Source: Linum tenue (lineage: Eukaryota; Streptophyta; Magnoliopsida; Malpighiales; Linaceae). From it: 64,000 bases of DNA. Shown here one piece after another: positions 45,338 to 56,800 of the stretch (position 1 is its first letter; each line of letters opens with the position of its first letter). The position numbers and the translations under genes were made by a program. The DNA is taken from assembly GCA_946122785.1 (NCBI GenBank), contig CAMGYJ010000002.1, positions 67,481,703 through 67,545,702 on the forward strand. The letters are read 5' to 3'. The notes below the pieces were generated by a model. That model was given only the letters and a program-made list of their open reading frames with translations. It was not told the DNA's origin and made no database searches.

Positions 45338-45525
45338 TTTCAGAGATATCAAAGTCGGTCGGACTGCAAAACCATTTGTTGGAGGCACCGCACATTGGAT
45401 CCAGGCCGCTTCAGCAGTGATGATCATTACACCGACGTCGAAGCATCCGTTGATCATTGTCAGAATTAGCGACGAAATCAGCACTGTGGCCATTCGAGCA
45501 TCCAAGCGACCAACCTGCACGCCCA

Positions 45526-45526
<1 letters not shown>
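45338..45526 (-). pseudogene. DUF26 copy 7, truncated N-terminal fragment
   Basis: Starts ATG 45524-45526 (MGVQVGRLDARMATVL) and runs through the leader. A small deletion in the EAALDP codons shifts the frame; in the other frame CGASNKW, FCSPTDFDIS can be read. Everything after about residue 63 is missing, replaced by MULE-end sequence. A (GA)n leader and a TATAAAG at about 45606 remain. Confidence 0.8.
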
Positions 45527-45539
<13 letters not shown>

Positions 45540-45556
<17 letters not shown>

Positions 45557-46480
45557 TGGTTAGCAACTTAATATGTGTTCTGAGTGGAAGCGGGCCAGCT
45601 TTATAAGTGGGATAGACAGCATTCTCATCTTCATACTAATATACTAATTAGGAGAGAAAATCCAAGCGTAGGAATATTCGGTTAATTATCAGCCAAACTA
45701 CAAACACCGCCTCTTCTCTATTAGGTTAAGTATGCTTTGACAAAGAAGTGAGTAGGCACATATTCCTAACTACAATAGCTCTTTTACGTGAGTGGATTTC
45801 AATTCTTTGATAGAGATATCAAATCTTTTACTACACGATCAACCAATTGGTTTAGGAAAAATTAGGTGCTTCTTAATTTTAATACAATTATTAAGTTATA
45901 AGTTGTATTCCTATATCTAATGGATATTAAACAACATATATAGTAATCAATAGTAGTAGTTACAAATATTATTCTGTTTTTTCATTTTTAGATGTCGATG
46001 ATAATTTTTTTTAATAGTACTATATCATCACAAAAATAATATAATTAATTAATTAAGAAGGCTTCCCTGCACGTGCGGCCTAGTCTACCGCGTCGTGTGG
46101 CTTGCCCCAGCCGTGGGACCTAATTTATTATTATTATTATTATTCTGCTTTTATATGTGGTATTTAGTTATTGGTTGATTGTGTATGTTGTTTGTTTAAT
46201 TATTTGAAAGAAAATATGGTATGTATTTCGCTTAATTGTTATTTTCTCATTTGTCCCGAAGTTAACCGTAACAAATTAACGATTAATTTTCTGATTTTGT
46301 TTTGTCTCGGAATTTAAAAATAATACATCGAAAATTTTGTTTACACCCTCTTCCATATTTAACCTGCATATGGTTCCTATCTCAGTTAAGTCTTCTGCCT
46401 CCTGCGGCAGACTTGTGATCAGAAACTTGCTGTCTGATTCCCAGACAATTGATATATAACTCTAAGAAATTAATATCAAC
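45540..46480. other. Flank and unassigned AT-rich sequence
   Basis: 45540-45720 is the upstream block of copy 7. Beyond it no gene is recognised. A short (ATT)n run lies near 46125-46143. Confidence 0.4.
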
Positions 46481-46817
46481 ACCCATCACTAGAACTAAAA
46501 TATAAATAAAAAATATTAAAACAACTCATCCGTATTAATAACTCGTATTTTTATTTATGATATATCTCTTTCCCCGTTACATAATATCGATGAGGAGGCC
46601 TTATTTTATTTTTTCTTTTTACCAAGGCGAGCCCAAAAACATGCAGCAACGACTCAAGCTACCATGAAAGAGCATGATATGACACTACATAAAAAAAAAC
46701 TTTGAAGAAGCTCCAAGGAGCAAAAAGACGGGACTCTAACTAAAATACGGAGAAAAAAAGACATGATACAGAGGAGCATTCCTTCGACCAAGCAAGTCAA
46801 TCGAAGAGGAGCATTCA

Positions 46818-47270
46818 TTAACCCAAACGCTGGCCTGTTGGGGTCGTCCATCCACAAAAGTTGTTCATCTCATATCTAGCACAACACTCTTCGTTCCCGT
46901 ACTGAGCTCCATCTTTGAAAGGGCAATTCTCGAGCATTATTTGAGTCGCTCTGTATAAGCAATCAGCGCAGCCGTCGCCTTTGGCACAAGAAGTATATAT
47001 GTAGGCAAGTAGAGGACCACGTTGATAGAAGATCGGATGGCACTTTACTTTGACTCTGAGGTTCGATAATAAATCCTTCTGCGCACCTGGGAAAGCAGAG
47101 TCGGTCGGACTACAATACCACTCGCTGGAGGCACCGCACAGTGGATCGAGGGCAGCTTCAGCAGTGATGATAACACTGCCGGGGAAGCCTACGTTGATCA
47201 TTGTCAGAATCAGCGACGACATCAGCACTGTGGCAATTCGAGCATCCAAGCGACCAACCTGCATGGCCAT
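46818..47270 (-). CDS. Gnk2/DUF26 secreted 10-Cys protein, copy 8 (C-terminal extension)
   Basis: 150 residues, ATG 47268-47270. Closest to copy 3 (MAMQVG, GSVIITAEAALDPLC, 5-residue C4-C5 loop). Cysteines are at 45, 53, 77, 95, 101, 104, 116, 129, 130 and 139. In other copies the stop directly follows the tenth cysteine. Here that stop is lost and 11 more residues follow (GWTTPTGQRLG). All structural cysteines are present, so the protein may still fold. Position 12 is Ile, so the second Met found in most copies is absent, which supports the first ATG as the start. Secreted defence role inferred from the family. Confidence 0.82.
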   Translation of the reverse strand: MAMQVGRLDARIATVLMSSLILTMINVGFPGSVIITAEAALDPLCGASSEWYCSPTDSAFPGAQKDLLSNLRVKVKCHPIFYQRGPLLAYIYTSCAKGDGCADCLYRATQIMLENCPFKDGAQYGNEECCARYEMNNFCGWTTPTGQRLG

Positions 47271-47337
47271 CTCTCTCTCTCTTTCTCTCGCTATTAGCTA
47301 TAGCTAAGATGTGTTCTGAGTGAAGTGGGCTACCTAG

Positions 47338-47344
47338 CTTTATA
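47338..47344 (-). promoter_or_regulatory. TATA box of DUF26 copy 8
   Basis: TATAAAG on the minus strand, about 68 bp upstream of the ATG, context identical to copy 3. Confidence 0.6.
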
Positions 47345-47865
47345 ATGTTGTGAGATGGATGAATTTGGTTGCTTGCAATATTATATCTTAGTAGTTGGAC
47401 AAACAGCATTCTCATCTTCATCATAAAATAATTCGGCGAGATAATAGAAGCGTAGGAGTGGAAGAATGCTAATAATACTATTTATTTGTATTTGGCTAAC
47501 CTACAAACACGGGCCTCTTCTCTCTTGGCAAACCCGGCAAGATACCCACAAACATTTCGCATAGAAATACGTATCTTGCATTCAAGTACTTCTGTGCCGG
47601 ATTTCCAACGCATGGGAATAACAGCATTATCAATGAATTACTATGGAGTGACGCTTAGGTGTCTTCCATTTATGAGCCATATATGAGATCATTATTATGA
47701 ATAAATAAAATTTCCAATCAAATTACATTAAAATTTAATAAAAATGACAAAAAAAAAAAAAAAAATTGACCCCGAAATCGTCGTCTCCTTCTCGTGGAGC
47801 TTCTTCACCTCCTTCCTTTTCCACCATTATTGATGATCCAAACCCCATGCCAAACTTTTGAACAC
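47345..47865 (-). repeat. Duplicated 5' flank of DUF26 copy 8
   Basis: Paralogous to 23120-24045. It has the uninterrupted target of the hAT MITE (cttgcattcaag, near 47575) and the gtcgtctccttctcgtggag segment. Confidence 0.75.
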
Positions 47866-49338
47866 GACGGTTTAACTACAACATGGATTTGTGTATATAT
47901 GCATAGGAGAGGAAGACACAAAAATCTTGTAATCCTCGTTAATGCGGTCTGTTTACACCATAAATTTTGTCTTGTACCATATTGGTGAGTTACAAGATAA
48001 TCAAGGAGTTTATAAGGCCACACCCATTATAACAATTAATGTTGTTTAAATTGGGCCTTATGGATATTGATTTTAAACCCAAGTCACTAGCTCATTAATG
48101 AGCATGGACATGATTCAATAAGGGACATGAGCCTCTCGTAGGAGGCCATGTCATACCACGAGATGACATGAAAATTTCTAAGTATGAGAAGTCCATGAAG
48201 AGGCCATGCCGCCTCATAACCAAGACCAAACGACACAAAAACATGTCCATCTAGAATTTAGAAGCACATGCCATCTCAAGGAAGACCTCGGTACCGTCAA
48301 AAATATTCTAAGTCTCGAGAAGGACATGTCACTTCACGAAGAGGCCATGCCGCCCCATGACCAAGGCCTAATGACTGAAAAATAAACTAATTCTGGAAGA
48401 GGTACATGCCGCTTCAAGGTGAAGCATGTGCCACTTCAACGAGAGGTCCATGCCACTTCACGAGAAGGGGCATGGACGCGAGACAAGATGAGACGTTCAT
48501 GCCCACTTCCCAAGAAGGGCCATGGACGCGAAGCAAGAAGCATTAGAAATGATTGAAAATACTAAGTATGGAAAGGCCATGCCGCCTCATGAGAGGGGCC
48601 TTGTGCATGATTGAGAAGTCCATGCCACTTCACAAGAGTGGCCATGGACACGAATGAGAAGGGCGTGGTGGTGGATCACTATATGAGTAATGACTAAGTC
48701 CCAAGTGGGCCATGGACATGGGTAAGAAGTCCATGGCCATGAGACAAAAGAACCATGACCCCCTTTGCGAGACACTACATGCTCGTCAAAAGACTAGCAT
48801 GGCACGAGAGTCAGAACAAGACCAGGCGAGGCAAGCTACACTCCAAGACCCACGACGGTTACAAGAGAGGCCCCTAGGCGGTTGAAGGAGTAACCACCAC
48901 TCCGAGGAAGCAGGGAGCGTTTCTTTTTGGAATTTATCCAATAGGCGATTTTCTACCGAAGAAGGGGGAGCGGTTCTTTGTAGCAGTTATCCAACAAGCG
49001 GTTTTCTATGGCGGTTACCTCCTCGTGGCTATAAATAAGAGGAGGGGTCGACAGAGACAAAGGTTCCAAAACCAAAACTCTGACACACATGTCAAGTTTA
49101 TCCTTTACCTTTTCTCTATCATGTAGCCATAGATGTAGTTCGTAGTTTGGAGCTCTCGCCGAACCTCCATAGGAGTAGAAGTAATTTAATTTAGAGCTCG
49201 TTCCCAAAAACCATCAATCAAACACCCTCGTTCGAAATTTGTTTGAAGAGGTGTGAGCCGTGTCTTAGTAATCGTTGCACAAAGAAGTCAAAGGTGAATT
49301 AATCTCATTTCAACACAAGTTTTCTCGCCGGAAAACAC
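47866..49338 (+). other. Insertion with CCATG-rich repeats; possible solo LTR
   Basis: Absent from the paralogous position near 24045. 48100-48800 is full of imperfect repeats such as ggccatgccgcctca and ggccatggacgcga. TATAAATA at 49030-49037 followed by a leader-like region resembles an LTR promoter. I could not fix TG/CA ends or a target duplication, and no coding region is recognised. Confidence 0.4.
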
Positions 49339-49555
49339 TGTCAAGAACCAGTTGATCCCAATAACTCGAGTTGTTGGGAGAGGTTCAATCGTTGATCATA
49401 TACCGTTTACTAACACCCCCCTTCAAACTCAAGCCATTCAGATAGGCTTGTAGTTTGGACAGGCACAGGTCCGGACACCGTGTGCTTAACAGAAACAGAA
49501 ACAGATGGGGTCACCGGGAGAGGTTCAATCGTGGATCATATACCGTTTACTAACA
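49339..49555 (-). mobile_element. Second TRIM copy, right LTR truncated
   Basis: In inverse orientation it has an LTR-like unit of about 77 bp (TGTCAAGAACCAGTTG to CCGTTTACTAACA). Next is the complement of a purine tract and an interior (caggtccggac) like the TRIM at 3054, then only the last 40 bp of the LTR repeated (GGGAGAGGTTCAATCGTGG on). The primer-binding side is lost. It shares ccaataactcgagtt with the first TRIM. Confidence 0.7.
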
Positions 49556-49658
49556 AATGCCACTACCGGTTCTCATATTACTTTGCTTCCTGTTATGAGC
49601 TAGACGATCCACTTAGGATAAAGAGTTGTCGACCTATATATCTTCCCATTATTATATA

Positions 49659-51543
49659 CTAGAAAATTGGCCCGCGCTCTGCCGTGGGTACTCAAAAATA
49701 AATCTACCAATTAGGAGTGAAAAGTAATAATTTTAAATCAAGGTGAAGGTCGTTTGTGGTCGAAAAGAAATCATGTATTAACTTGAAACGGGCGCGAGTA
49801 GGACCATAACCAATTGTTTAATCTCTTTAGCCTTCATGCACTTGTATATGATTTCGAAGTAGATAGTTGGATTTCCAATTATACTATATGGGTTTGGATG
49901 GAGTAACTGAATGTATGATAATTGAGCGTGATATTCCCTAATCTTATGAAGAGGCAAGAAAATAATTTCATGATGAAGAATAAATGAAACTTTACAATGT
50001 GTGTTATGAATATTATTATCTTCTACGATAAATATTGTTATCGAATCATAATAATGGTTCAACCCTTGAAATTTCAAAAAGTATTTTGAGATAGTGCTAT
50101 GTTCGAATTGAGTAAACCCCCAATTTCACATATAGTTTTCTATATGGATTATAGTAGACTGATAAAATAATGACTTATTCTGAAAAAAATTAATTTTGAC
50201 AAAGATGAAGATTCACTATCTAATTATTATGTAATTACATGATCCTTCCTTATCAAACATAGTAACATCATACTTTTTTTTCACCATGTGAATTTTATGT
50301 TATACATGCTTTCTTACTAACACCCAAACATACCAAGCTTGAAATAATTGAAATGAGTGAGACCTATAAGAATGTGGTTAGGTATATGATGGATTTTAAC
50401 AAATCAAACAAATGATAAAAGGAGATTGATCATGAGGCCAATATAGATCAACAGGTGGCATGCTTTCATTTTAAACGTAACCATATGTCAACCATGCAAA
50501 AGAGTGATGTGCATGAAATGTGTAATTGGAGAGTAATTGAGTCGACGTGAGAGTGCTGTCAAATGTGGTTATGTTGTTTTCTGGTTCTCTGGTTGCAGGG
50601 GTTTCTCGGTTTGCCCAACAACCTTTTACTTCCTTTTTTGTTTCCCTTGGGTTGCACTGCTTGTGCTCCTGTTATGTTTTCTGGTTTCATTTGCTTTTTG
50701 TTTTGAACTGGGACTTGTACTCTTATTTTGTCTCTTTTCCTTTTAATGCAATTATCACCTTTATAAAAAAAAATTGAGTCAATCTTGTTTAGATGAAATA
50801 AGAGTAAGATCAATCTTGTTTTTTCCCTTGAAAAAATCAGTCTTATTTAGAAGCTGCTGGGAGTGTGGGGTGGAGGGCGTATAGGTGGAAAGGAATTGAG
50901 CTCCCACATCTCACGCTTGGAGAACTTAAGAGCTGGCGAGCTTTCTTGAGACATGCACATGTCGTCTACCTCTCCACAATTCTTCAGTCCCTAATCAGAA
51001 TTCCCTGTAATTTCAGAGGTGATATGTGGTTGTCACTAAATATCAAACAATGACCGAGCAATCCCAGCGAGATCGCTTGATACTGGTCGATTTGCATGCC
51101 CCCAATGTCGAAAATTGGAGTCGAGGATCAGAAGGATCTTGAAAAGAATATTCATGCAAATTGGAGTCCCAACTTGTTCAGCCGCCAAGAGTCTATCGGA
51201 GGGAAACCGAGTGGACAATGATTCGGGATGATTGGCGGCTAGTCCAAAGTTATTTGCAGGGGATTTATGGTGAAATATCCAATTAGAAGATGGGAGGAGT
51301 AGCGGCTGTAGAAAATCCGGCAAGAGGATCCAACTTGGCCAATATCAAATGAATCGTCAGAGGGAAGAAACAGGATGGCAAGGCATGTGACTCGCCAACT
51401 TGGCCAATAGCCAGAAAATCGTCGCGGGGAAGATAGGGGGAAGGAACGGTTTATGGAGAATAAAAGGGATCCATAAATCTTAGTCTGAGCTCGCAAATAG
51501 GGTAGTAAAGCCCTTAAGTAAACTCGCCTATTAATTATACTAA
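49659..51543 (-). mobile_element. 1.9-kb Helitron
   Basis: On the minus strand the end is a GC hairpin (ACCCACGGCAGAGCGCGGGC) then CAATTTTCTAG and host T. The other border is placed by the paralogous uninterrupted site near 24160 (ctattatatatgatgagaag). Insertion is between A 49658 and T 51544 without duplication. The 5' end reads TTAGTATAATTAAT, again TT rather than TC. A LINE fragment is nested inside. 50850-51500 is GC-richer and unrecognised. No helicase frame. Confidence 0.85.
50544..50771 (+). mobile_element. Severely 5'-truncated LINE (3' UTR only)
   Basis: A T/G-rich stretch resembling the 3' UTRs of LINEs 1 and 3 ends in TTTATAAAAAAAA. It is flanked by AATTGAGTC on both sides (50535-50543, 50772-50780), the target duplication of target-primed reverse transcription. 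Confidence 0.82.
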
Positions 51544-52815
51544 TGATGAGAAGCCTTTATTTGTTGCTTCTATATAATCAGAAAGAGGAGCAAATGCCAA
51601 AGGTCACATAGGCTAGTGGTGAAACTTTTCATGTCAACTTTATTTCAAACAACAAAATTAGAAATCAAACAATAATTTTTTCATACACTAAAACACCAAT
51701 GATACAACACTTTTTATGTACTACTAAAGTTTGCATAATGAACGTGAGTTACACATATTTTCAATTCGGGGATAAATTTATCATTGATTGAGAAATCTAC
51801 TAGTACGAGGAGGTTCACCTGCTAAGTTTGTTCATTTGTACAATCATCAAACATAAAAATGAGTTGAAAAATAACTTCATATTATCATTACATATGATAA
51901 AATGACGAGGTTTAGATGTGCATAATGATCTATAATGCTATTGTGCAGTTCAGTCCTATAGGTGACAAGGTCGATCACATCTCAATTCCTAAGGATTTTG
52001 TTAGTGTGAGGAATCAAGGTTGCATACTATTTTTCATATTACATACGGATCTACAATGATATTGTTTGACTTTAATTATATCAGTGACATGATGCATCAT
52101 TATTTCAAGAATGGGCAAGGGTTATACATATCAATCGAAAGACAAATCTACCATCTATTGAGCAGTCTATTTCCACCAGAATGTAAGTTTGTGAGTTATT
52201 CATTCATCAAATGATAAATAATTTGAAATATCTCTGATTCGATCATTACATATGATCGTGAACTTTTTTTACTAGACAAAAAATATTAGACGCTCACAAC
52301 AATTGGCCAACATATAGATGCACGAAATGAAAAATAAATGAAAAGTTAGGTACAAAATATGATGTTGAAAACCGTAGGCCAATCAAAGAGCAGATGATTG
52401 TGAATATGATATTGAAAATAATGATGAAGATATGACTCTTATTGTTTTACATGATTGTTGCTTCTAGCCACACTCAAACTAAACATGGCAATCCTACAAT
52501 CAAACCAATCTCAAATAATAAATAATCATAATAAATATAGAAAAAGAGAAATAATAGCCTTCTCCTATTGAAAATTAACGACGACAAAAAAATGTGTCAC
52601 TCATCGGGCCGACACATAACTAGTTTTATCTATAGCGATATAGATTTTTTATACCTTTGGGAATATGAATTTATAGTTTACTTTATTTGACTGATCCATA
52701 AAAATATGATTAGGTTACTCCACAAAAAATTGGTTTTAATATCATTAAAAATAAAAATAAATATTAATAATTAAAAGATATGATTTATCTCTTTCCGACT
52801 TTCCCATGCATATAT
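51544..52815. repeat. Partner copy of the duplicated segment at 24160-25363
   Basis: Near-identical text over more than 1 kb, including the Helitron-like ends at about 51795 and 52620. It also contains the uninterrupted CACTA target (ttactccac, near 52713). No gene. Confidence 0.8.
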
Positions 52816-53504
52816 CCATCAGCAGGCTTCATTTTATTTTTTCTTTGAACCAAGGCAAGTCCAAAGATATGGAAAAACAACTCAATTACAAGACTGACCT
52901 TGATTGTACTCCATAGTTTGTATGCAGTAGAAGTACTATGAAAGATCATGATATGCCACTACACGGAGAGCTCCGAAGAAGCTTCAAAGATATAAAAAAA
53001 AAAACACGAATCTAACTAAAATACCGAGAAAAAAACACGATACAGACTGAAAGGACATGAAAAAGAGGGAAAATGTCTCCCTCCAAGATCGGCCCATTTA
53101 GTGAATGTGAAGCATTCTTCGACCAACCAAGTCAATTGGATTAGTGCCTTTGTTAGTACAAACCCTGGCTAGCGGCTAACAATTTACTCAGAAAACAAAC
53201 ACTATTGGTCCGAGATTCCACTCAGCCTACGTCCACATCTCATGCAGCACATGCAGAGTGTTCAGCAGCTAAAGAGAGTCCTTCCCCTTCTTGTAATCAC
53301 TTCAATTATGCAACCCTAGTTGATTCTAATGATATTGGGTGTATAAATGAGTACGAACCATCTATATATAAAAACCTAAAGCTTTCCTGTGGATGTAAGC
53401 CTCACATTTTATGAGGAAGAACCACGTTAAACCAAGGTGTTCCTTTACTATTAGTTAAAATTCACATACACAATAGCCTTTCTTAATTAATTAGCTCCGC
53501 AAAA
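52816..53504 (-). repeat. Duplicated 3' flank of DUF26 copy 9
   Basis: Matches 29390-30142 without the MITE. 53205-53400 carries an unrelated short open frame (plus) that I do not recognise. Confidence 0.55.
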
Positions 53505-53705
53505 TGTTGTCGTTTTTATATCTAGTACAACACACCTCTGTCCCGAATTGAGCTCCATATATCTTTTCCCAGACAATGCTCGCGCATCAGTTAAGACGCT
53601 CTTGTTAAGCAGTGAACGCAGTTGGGATCATTGTTATAAGGACAAAAAGAATGTATGTAGGCAACTGGTACTACTCCTAGAGAAGGAAACTCGTCGTTAA
53701 AACAA
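53505..53705 (-). pseudogene. DUF26 copy 9, decayed C-terminal half
   Basis: Fragments VVPVAYIHSFC, NNDPNCVHC, LMREHC, GAQFGTEVCC and RYK are readable. An in-frame TAA, a 4-base insertion before GAQFG that shifts the frame, and loss of the final cysteine show it is dead. The N-terminal half and leader are missing. NDP-loop subtype. Confidence 0.8.
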
Positions 53706-53766
53706 TTTATCTTTATTAGTAACTCATAATTTTATTTAGGATAATGTCTATTTATTACTCCGGTCC

Positions 53767-53816
53767 TCAACAGAAGTTGTACATCTCATATCTAGCACAA
53801 CACTCTTCGTTCCCGT
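53767..53816 (-). pseudogene. DUF26 copy 10, C-terminal piece
   Basis: Encodes ECCARYEMYNFC and stop (TGA 53767-53769). The gene is interrupted at TTCCCGT by LINE 2 and resumes at 57884. Confidence 0.85.
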
Positions 53817-56800
53817 TTTTTTTATAATGGTGATTAGTATTGAAATGACAAGTGAAAACAAAGAGTTCCAAAGTAGGTACAAGGTTGGGAAAAGAGGTTC
53901 AGAAGCACTGAACCAAAGCGAAACAAACAAACAACAACGACAAATAAAGGGAACAGAAAGGGAAAAGAGCTGCAGCAGGGTGAGGAACCAACCAGCTTCG
54001 AAAGCAACGAACAGAACAGGAAAGGGAAAGGAAATCCTCCACAGCGTCCAGATAAGAAGACCAGGGAAGTGTCACATAGATCAGCGACGGAGCGACTGCA
54101 GAGGCTGTAAGATCACAGAGAGCGCCAGCACTCAAAACGAAGTAGCCAAGAATAGGGTCCAAATCACCAGCCGCTGCAACTCCAAACAAGCAGCTGCGAC
54201 CGGGGCCTCCAACCTTGATCAGCAAACGAGTGAACTGACACTGAGAGTCATGCCGGGAATAAAACGCTCAGTGTTCGTTGTAAAGGTGTCTTCTGCTCTG
54301 ATCGTCATGCCACTGTTTGCCTTCTTCTTTGGTGAATTTCCCCATCGCGATTGGCCATTCCAGCATTGATTTGAAGGCTTTCCGAGCAACGATCGTGGAA
54401 CTTTGGCTAGTGTCTTGGAAGATTCGACGATTTGTCTCTAGCCACAAGCTCCAGGTGATCGCGTGCAAAGCGCAGTGGTTGATCCACTCGGCCAGCTTGT
54501 TTGGTGGTCTGCTTTGCCAATCTTTAACTGTAGAGAAGATGTTGTCACCGGTGTTGTCGATACTGGGGCAGGCGGCTCTGCATTTGCTCCAAACTTCTGT
54601 GCTAAACTCACATTTGACGAACATGTGATCGGCGGATTCTTCTTCTTTCTCACATAAAGCGCATCTATTAGCCAAAGTCCACCCTTTAGTCTTGAGATTG
54701 TCAAGGGTCTGAATCCTCTTGAGGGTTGTCAGCCAAAGGAAAATGCAGATTTTTGATGGTATGATCTGCTTCCAGATAGACTTGGCTGGGAAGTTGGGAT
54801 CTCCTTGAAACTTATTCTTCACAAGTGACCTGTACATAGAGTGGACAGAAAAAGCTTTGTCTGGGTCGGGGAGCCATACTAAGCGGCTGGGCCCGCTGGA
54901 AATTCTGTTGTTAGCATGATTAACCAAAAATTCAAGCAAAGATGAAAACTCTCGCTCAGCTCCCCCTCTCAAAACGAAATTTAAATTGATGTCCCAAGGG
55001 TTACCTTCACCATTTCCATTTCTGACGTTGGGGATTCTTGCTTCAGGGTCGGACGAAGCCGCAGCGACCCGAGGAAAGTTGTCGGCAAGGCATGTGTTGG
55101 GATCCAAAAATCGTGCCAAAAAGAGCACCAAGCACCATTACCGGGATCGATGCAAGTTGAGTTCCAAAACTTGTTGTGAACCTTCGAGATGTTGGCCCAA
55201 ACGGAGTTGGCGAACCCATTGCTGCATCTGCCGGTGTGCCAAAGGGATTGAGAATTGCTGTATTTGTGGCTGATTAAATTCCTCCACCATTTCTCACCCT
55301 CGGTGGCGAATCTCCAGTGCCATTTGCTTAGCATTGCATCGTTGAAGCTCTCCAAATCAGTAACGCCTAGTCCCCCTTGAGATCGGGGAGCTTTGCATCT
55401 GTCCCAACTTACAAGAGGGACTTTATCAGCGTCGCCGGTGCCGCTCCAAATGAATCTGCGCTGAATGCCTTCCATGCGCTTGATCACCGTCTTCGGAGCC
55501 TTTAGCAGGGAAAATAAGTATACGGCTTGGCTGGACAGAACAGCTTTGTTGAGGACGACCCTGCCTCCCATCGATAAAAATCTGCTTTTCCAACCCTCTA
55601 GCTTCTTCTGGTATTTGTCGATAATAGAGTTCCAAGTGGAGATGGCATTCACTTTAGCTCCGAGAGGGAAGCCCAAGTACTTGGAAGGTTCAGAACTCCA
55701 TCTGCATCCGAACAAATTGGCAAAGTACTCTGGATTTGGGATGTCGCCAACAGTGAACATCACAGTTTTGTCCAAGTTGATATTTAATCCTGTAACCGTT
55801 TGAAAACACACGAGTGCGGCGATGATGTTGAGGACTTGATCGTACGAGGCTTCACAGAAAATGAGGGTGTCGTCGGCGAAGAGGAGGTGGGTGACCTCGC
55901 CGCTGTTATTGTTTTCATTCATGCAGAAACCTTTGATTTTCCCCACTGCACTCAATTTGGCTATCATGAAGTCGAGGATGTCCATTATCAATACGAAGAG
56001 GCCTGAAGAAAGCGAATCCCCCTGCCTGAGGCCTTTGTGCATAGGAAAGAAACCCTTGGACTCGCCGTTGATGAGGATAGAAACCAGGGGAGAGCACATA
56101 GTGCCTCGAATCCAGTTGACCCATTTTGGCGGAAATCCCAGATTTGCAAGGACCTTGTAGAGACATCTCCAGTTGACATTGTCGAACGCTTTCTCAATGT
56201 CGATCTTGAACATGAGGCCAGGTTTCTAGCTCTTCTTTCGGCTGTCAACAAGTTCGAATGCGATCAGACCAGCGTCGGCAATCTGGCGCCCTCTCACAGA
56301 TGCTTGCTGGTTGTGGGACGTGAGATTCGGCAAAATCGAGCTGAGCCTGCCCGCCAAAACTTTACTCACAAGTTTATTGATGGAACCCATCAAACTTATC
56401 GGACGTAGGTCCTTGGTGTCTTCCACGGCATCTCTTTTGGGGAGCAAGCACAGGAAAGAATGAGTAGCACTTTTCGGAAGGCGGCCATTGGAATGAAACT
56501 CTGAGAAAGCATTGACAATGTCGGTCTTCATCCAAACCCAGCACTTCTTGTAGAACTCCCACGTGAAGCCGTCCGGACCGGGGGCTTTGCTACCATCGAA
56601 ATCATTGATACATTCATAAATTTCTTCTTCGCTGAAAGGGCGTGTGAGGGCGATGGCTTCAAGGTTGGAGACAGCTCTGCTGGTTTGCATTCTGGGAAAG
56701 GGACGGTCGGGGATTGCTTCCTCGAAGAAGTTTGAGTAGTAATCCACCAAACCATTCGCGACCGCTTCTTGTCCCTCTACCATGGAGCCATTGATTTTGA

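Noticed and set aside
48042..49338. Solo LTR with ends TGTTG...CA
   Set aside because: No matching 5-bp flanks and the right edge collides with the TRIM; kept only as a possibility.
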